Origin: Streptacidiphilus jiangxiensis
GTDB taxonomy: Bacteria > Actinomycetota > Actinomycetes > Streptomycetales > Streptomycetaceae
DNA length: 64,000 nucleotides
Direction of reading: 5' to 3'
NCBI RefSeq assembly: GCF_900109465.1
Contig: NZ_FOAZ01000016.1
Span: forward strand, 192,140 to 256,139
Part shown: positions 62,706-64,000 of the stretch, in pieces
How the letters are laid out: each line of letters begins with the position of its first letter
How positions within the stretch are numbered: the stretch's first letter is position 1
Notes under the pieces: generated by a model
Database searches by the model: none
Told to the model about the DNA's origin: nothing
Seen by the model: only the letters and a program-made list of their open reading frames with translations
Position numbers and translations under genes: made by a program

Positions 62706-63896
62706 ATGGACGGAACGAAGAGGAGTGTCGTGCCGAGGAACGGTCTGCTGCGGCGTTCGAGGGTCCGGATGGTCGCCGGCCTGGTGCTGGCGTCGGTCAC
62801 CACGATGATGGCGGCGGCCGGTCCGGCCGCCGCTGCCTCCGGTGGGGACTACGGGCTCTGGGCCCTCGGTGGAGGCGGCGGCTCGGTCGCCTTCCCCGTG
62901 CGGGGTTTCCCGCAGGCCTCGTTCACCACGACGAGCACCAGCCCGTCCACCCCCAGCGGGTCGAGCACCTACCTGAACGACTCGACGCCGTTCGGTGCGG
63001 AGTTCGGCAGCTCCAGGAACCACGACTACCTGCTGGTGCGCACCGCGCGCGGAGGTGCGCCGTCGGCCACCACGGTCACCTTCGACTCCCCGGCACCGGC
63101 CGGGCGTTGGGGGTTCGCCCTCGGGGACATCGACGCCGACCGGGTCCGCATCGAGGCCGTCGACGAGAACGGCGTGGCGGTCAGCGGATCCGAGTTCGGC
63201 TGGCAGGGTGCCTTCAACTACTGCGCCTCGTCGCCCCGTCCGGGCAGCTGCACACGAGGGCCGTTCACCGACGAGCCGGTCTGGCACGCCGGCTCGCACA
63301 CCCTGACCGGACACGTCGTGGACACGGACGGCGCGGCGGGCTGGTTCCGGCCCACGGTGCCGATCCGTTCGATCACCTTCGAGTTCTCGGTGCAGTCCGG
63401 CATCCCCGTCGGCCAGATCTGGATGGCGGCGCTACCCGGACCGGAGACCACGCCCTCGCCCAGCCCGTCGACGCCCACGGTGATCCGGCTGCCTGCCGAG
63501 CGGGTCGAGCTGCCGAGCGGGGCCTCCTCCGTGCCGATCCCGATCTCGCTGGTCGAGGGCCTGCCCGCGACGCACGTCGTGGTGGAGAAGCAGCCCGAGC
63601 ACGGAACCGTCCACCTCCACGGCAGTGAGCTGGTCTACCACCCCGAGCCCGGCTGCCCGCGCGGCGGAGTCGACCGGCTCACCTACCGGGCCCACAACCG
63701 CAAGGGTCAGACGGCGACGCGCCGCGTGCGGATCGCCTACCAGGCGTGCGAGCCCCCGACCCTGGCCCCGACCGGCGCCGACCCGCACACCCTGCTGCCG
63801 CTCGCGCTCGGCGCGGCGGGCCTGCTCGGCGTCGGCGGCGCGCTGCTGGTCGTGGCCCGGCGCCGCAAGGACGCCGGGCACGCGGACAGCGAGTGA
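62706..63896 (+). CDS. LAPTG sortase-substrate surface protein
   Basis: A 396-residue cell-wall protein. The signal helix is residues about 20-45 (VAGLVLASVTTMMAAAGPAAAA). The mature protein has a beta-rich domain including FGAEFGSSRNHDYLLVRTARGG and GRWGFALGDIDADRVRIEAVDENG. A Pro/Ser/Thr linker follows (TPSPSPSTPTV), then a second domain with two Cys residues. It ends with LAPTG (353-357), a hydrophobic helix and a basic tail RRRK, the class E sortase signal typical of streptomycetes. No sortase is in the window. Function of the ectodomain unknown. Confidence 0.82.
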   Translation: MDGTKRSVVPRNGLLRRSRVRMVAGLVLASVTTMMAAAGPAAAASGGDYGLWALGGGGGSVAFPVRGFPQASFTTTSTSPSTPSGSSTYLNDSTPFGAEFGSSRNHDYLLVRTARGGAPSATTVTFDSPAPAGRWGFALGDIDADRVRIEAVDENGVAVSGSEFGWQGAFNYCASSPRPGSCTRGPFTDEPVWHAGSHTLTGHVVDTDGAAGWFRPTVPIRSITFEFSVQSGIPVGQIWMAALPGPETTPSPSPSTPTVIRLPAERVELPSGASSVPIPISLVEGLPATHVVVEKQPEHGTVHLHGSELVYHPEPGCPRGGVDRLTYRAHNRKGQTATRRVRIAYQACEPPTLAPTGADPHTLLPLALGAAGLLGVGGALLVVARRRKDAGHADSE

Positions 63897-63899
63897 GCG

Positions 63900-64000
63900 T
63901 CAGGCGGTGACGGTCCAGCCGGGGACGGGGACGGCTTCGCGCAGGGCGCGGGTGTATTCGTGTTCGGGGGTGTCGAGGATGCGTTCGCAGTCGCCTTGTT
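63900..64000 (-). CDS. ABC transporter ATP-binding protein, C-terminal end (partial)
   Basis: The last 32 codons of a leftward gene that enters from beyond the right edge. The peptide GDCERILDTPEHEYTRALRE, then AVPVPGWTVTA, matches the C-terminal end of dipeptide/oligopeptide-type ABC ATPases (GxxExI-TPEHEYTRAL). The stop is at 63900-63902, 3 bp after the convergent LAPTG gene's stop. The nucleotide-binding motifs lie outside the window. Confidence 0.75.
   Translation of the reverse strand, partial: QGDCERILDTPEHEYTRALREAVPVPGWTVTA

Noticed and set aside
59409..63314. A 1301-codon leftward frame
   Set aside because: Opposite-strand shadow of the STAND, DUF1707 and LAPTG genes; composition is dominated by Arg, Gly, Pro and Asp runs typical of GC-rich antisense frames.
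1..64000. CRISPR array, prophage, integrative element or insertion sequence
   Set aside because: No regularly spaced 25-40-bp repeats, transposase, integrase or phage genes were found on either strand; the tandem repeats seen have 6-13-bp units.

Overview
The window is a contiguous piece of a very GC-rich actinobacterial chromosome, most probably a member of the Streptomycetaceae (Streptomyces, Kitasatospora or Streptacidiphilus). Codon third positions are almost all G or C, and GTG and TTG starts are common. Several start codons lie only 6-7 nt behind a TANNNT -10 box, as expected for leaderless mRNAs. Streptomycete-type families are frequent (DUF6230/DUF6114, DUF6204, SCO2400-like zinc-ribbon proteins, MASE1, LAxTG sortase substrates, STAND/LuxR regulators). 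About 63 protein genes are supported. No rRNA, tRNA, CRISPR array, insertion sequence or prophage was seen. The genus is an inference from gene content.

Layout. 0-13.8 kb: transporters and single enzymes (DHA2 efflux, ArsR-type regulator with a divergent MFS, ATP-grasp-like protein, FAD monooxygenase, NadE, NAD-malic enzyme, nitroreductase), ending in a divergent PrimPol/ATP-dependent DNA ligase pair resembling mycobacterial Prim-PolC/LigC. 13.8-20.9 kb: MFS, small tyrosine phosphatase, large GT39 membrane glycosyltransferase, a truncated (TGS- and editing-domain-free) threonyl-tRNA synthetase behind a peptide leader with three consecutive Thr codons and an intrinsic terminator, and a RIO-type kinase. 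21-28.6 kb: small conserved and secreted proteins, a PQQ-propeller lipoprotein, a membrane esterase and an adenosine-specific kinase-like protein. 28.6-30 kb: tryptophanyl-tRNA synthetase behind a classic Trp-Trp leader-peptide attenuator. 30-37.6 kb: a 31-residue-repeat protein, Ser/Thr kinase, gamma-glutamyltransferase, SpoIIE-type phosphatase, MASE1 membrane protein, Nudix-like protein and TetR regulator. 37.8-42.5 kb: a signal peptidase I followed, behind a near-consensus promoter, by a six-gene export/membrane operon (DUF6230, DUF6114, DUF6230, DUF6114, secreted protein, DUF6230), the last five genes joined by overlapping stop/start codons. 42.5-54.1 kb: HTH regulators, roadblock-like protein, carbonic anhydrase-GNAT pair, peroxiredoxin, a two-gene unknown operon, secreted HEYAE protein, UbiD-type decarboxylase, second zinc-ribbon protein. 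54.2-64 kb: AraC regulator/Fsr-like efflux pair, MscL with a zinc-ribbon tail, two divergent STAND ATPases around a control region rich in inverted repeats, a DUF1707 protein, an LAPTG surface protein, and the end of an ABC transporter ATPase.

The most distinctive signals are (1) two separate aminoacyl-tRNA synthetase genes, each preceded by its own apparently leaderless leader peptide and attenuator, which suggests inducible auxiliary synthetases that respond to Thr- or Trp-tRNA starvation or to synthetase inhibitors; (2) the coupled DUF6230/DUF6114 operon next to a signal peptidase; (3) a four-fold, exactly 31-residue repeat protein; and (4) the pair of STAND regulators, one without a DNA-binding domain. 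All functional statements come from reading motifs in the sequence; no database search was possible.
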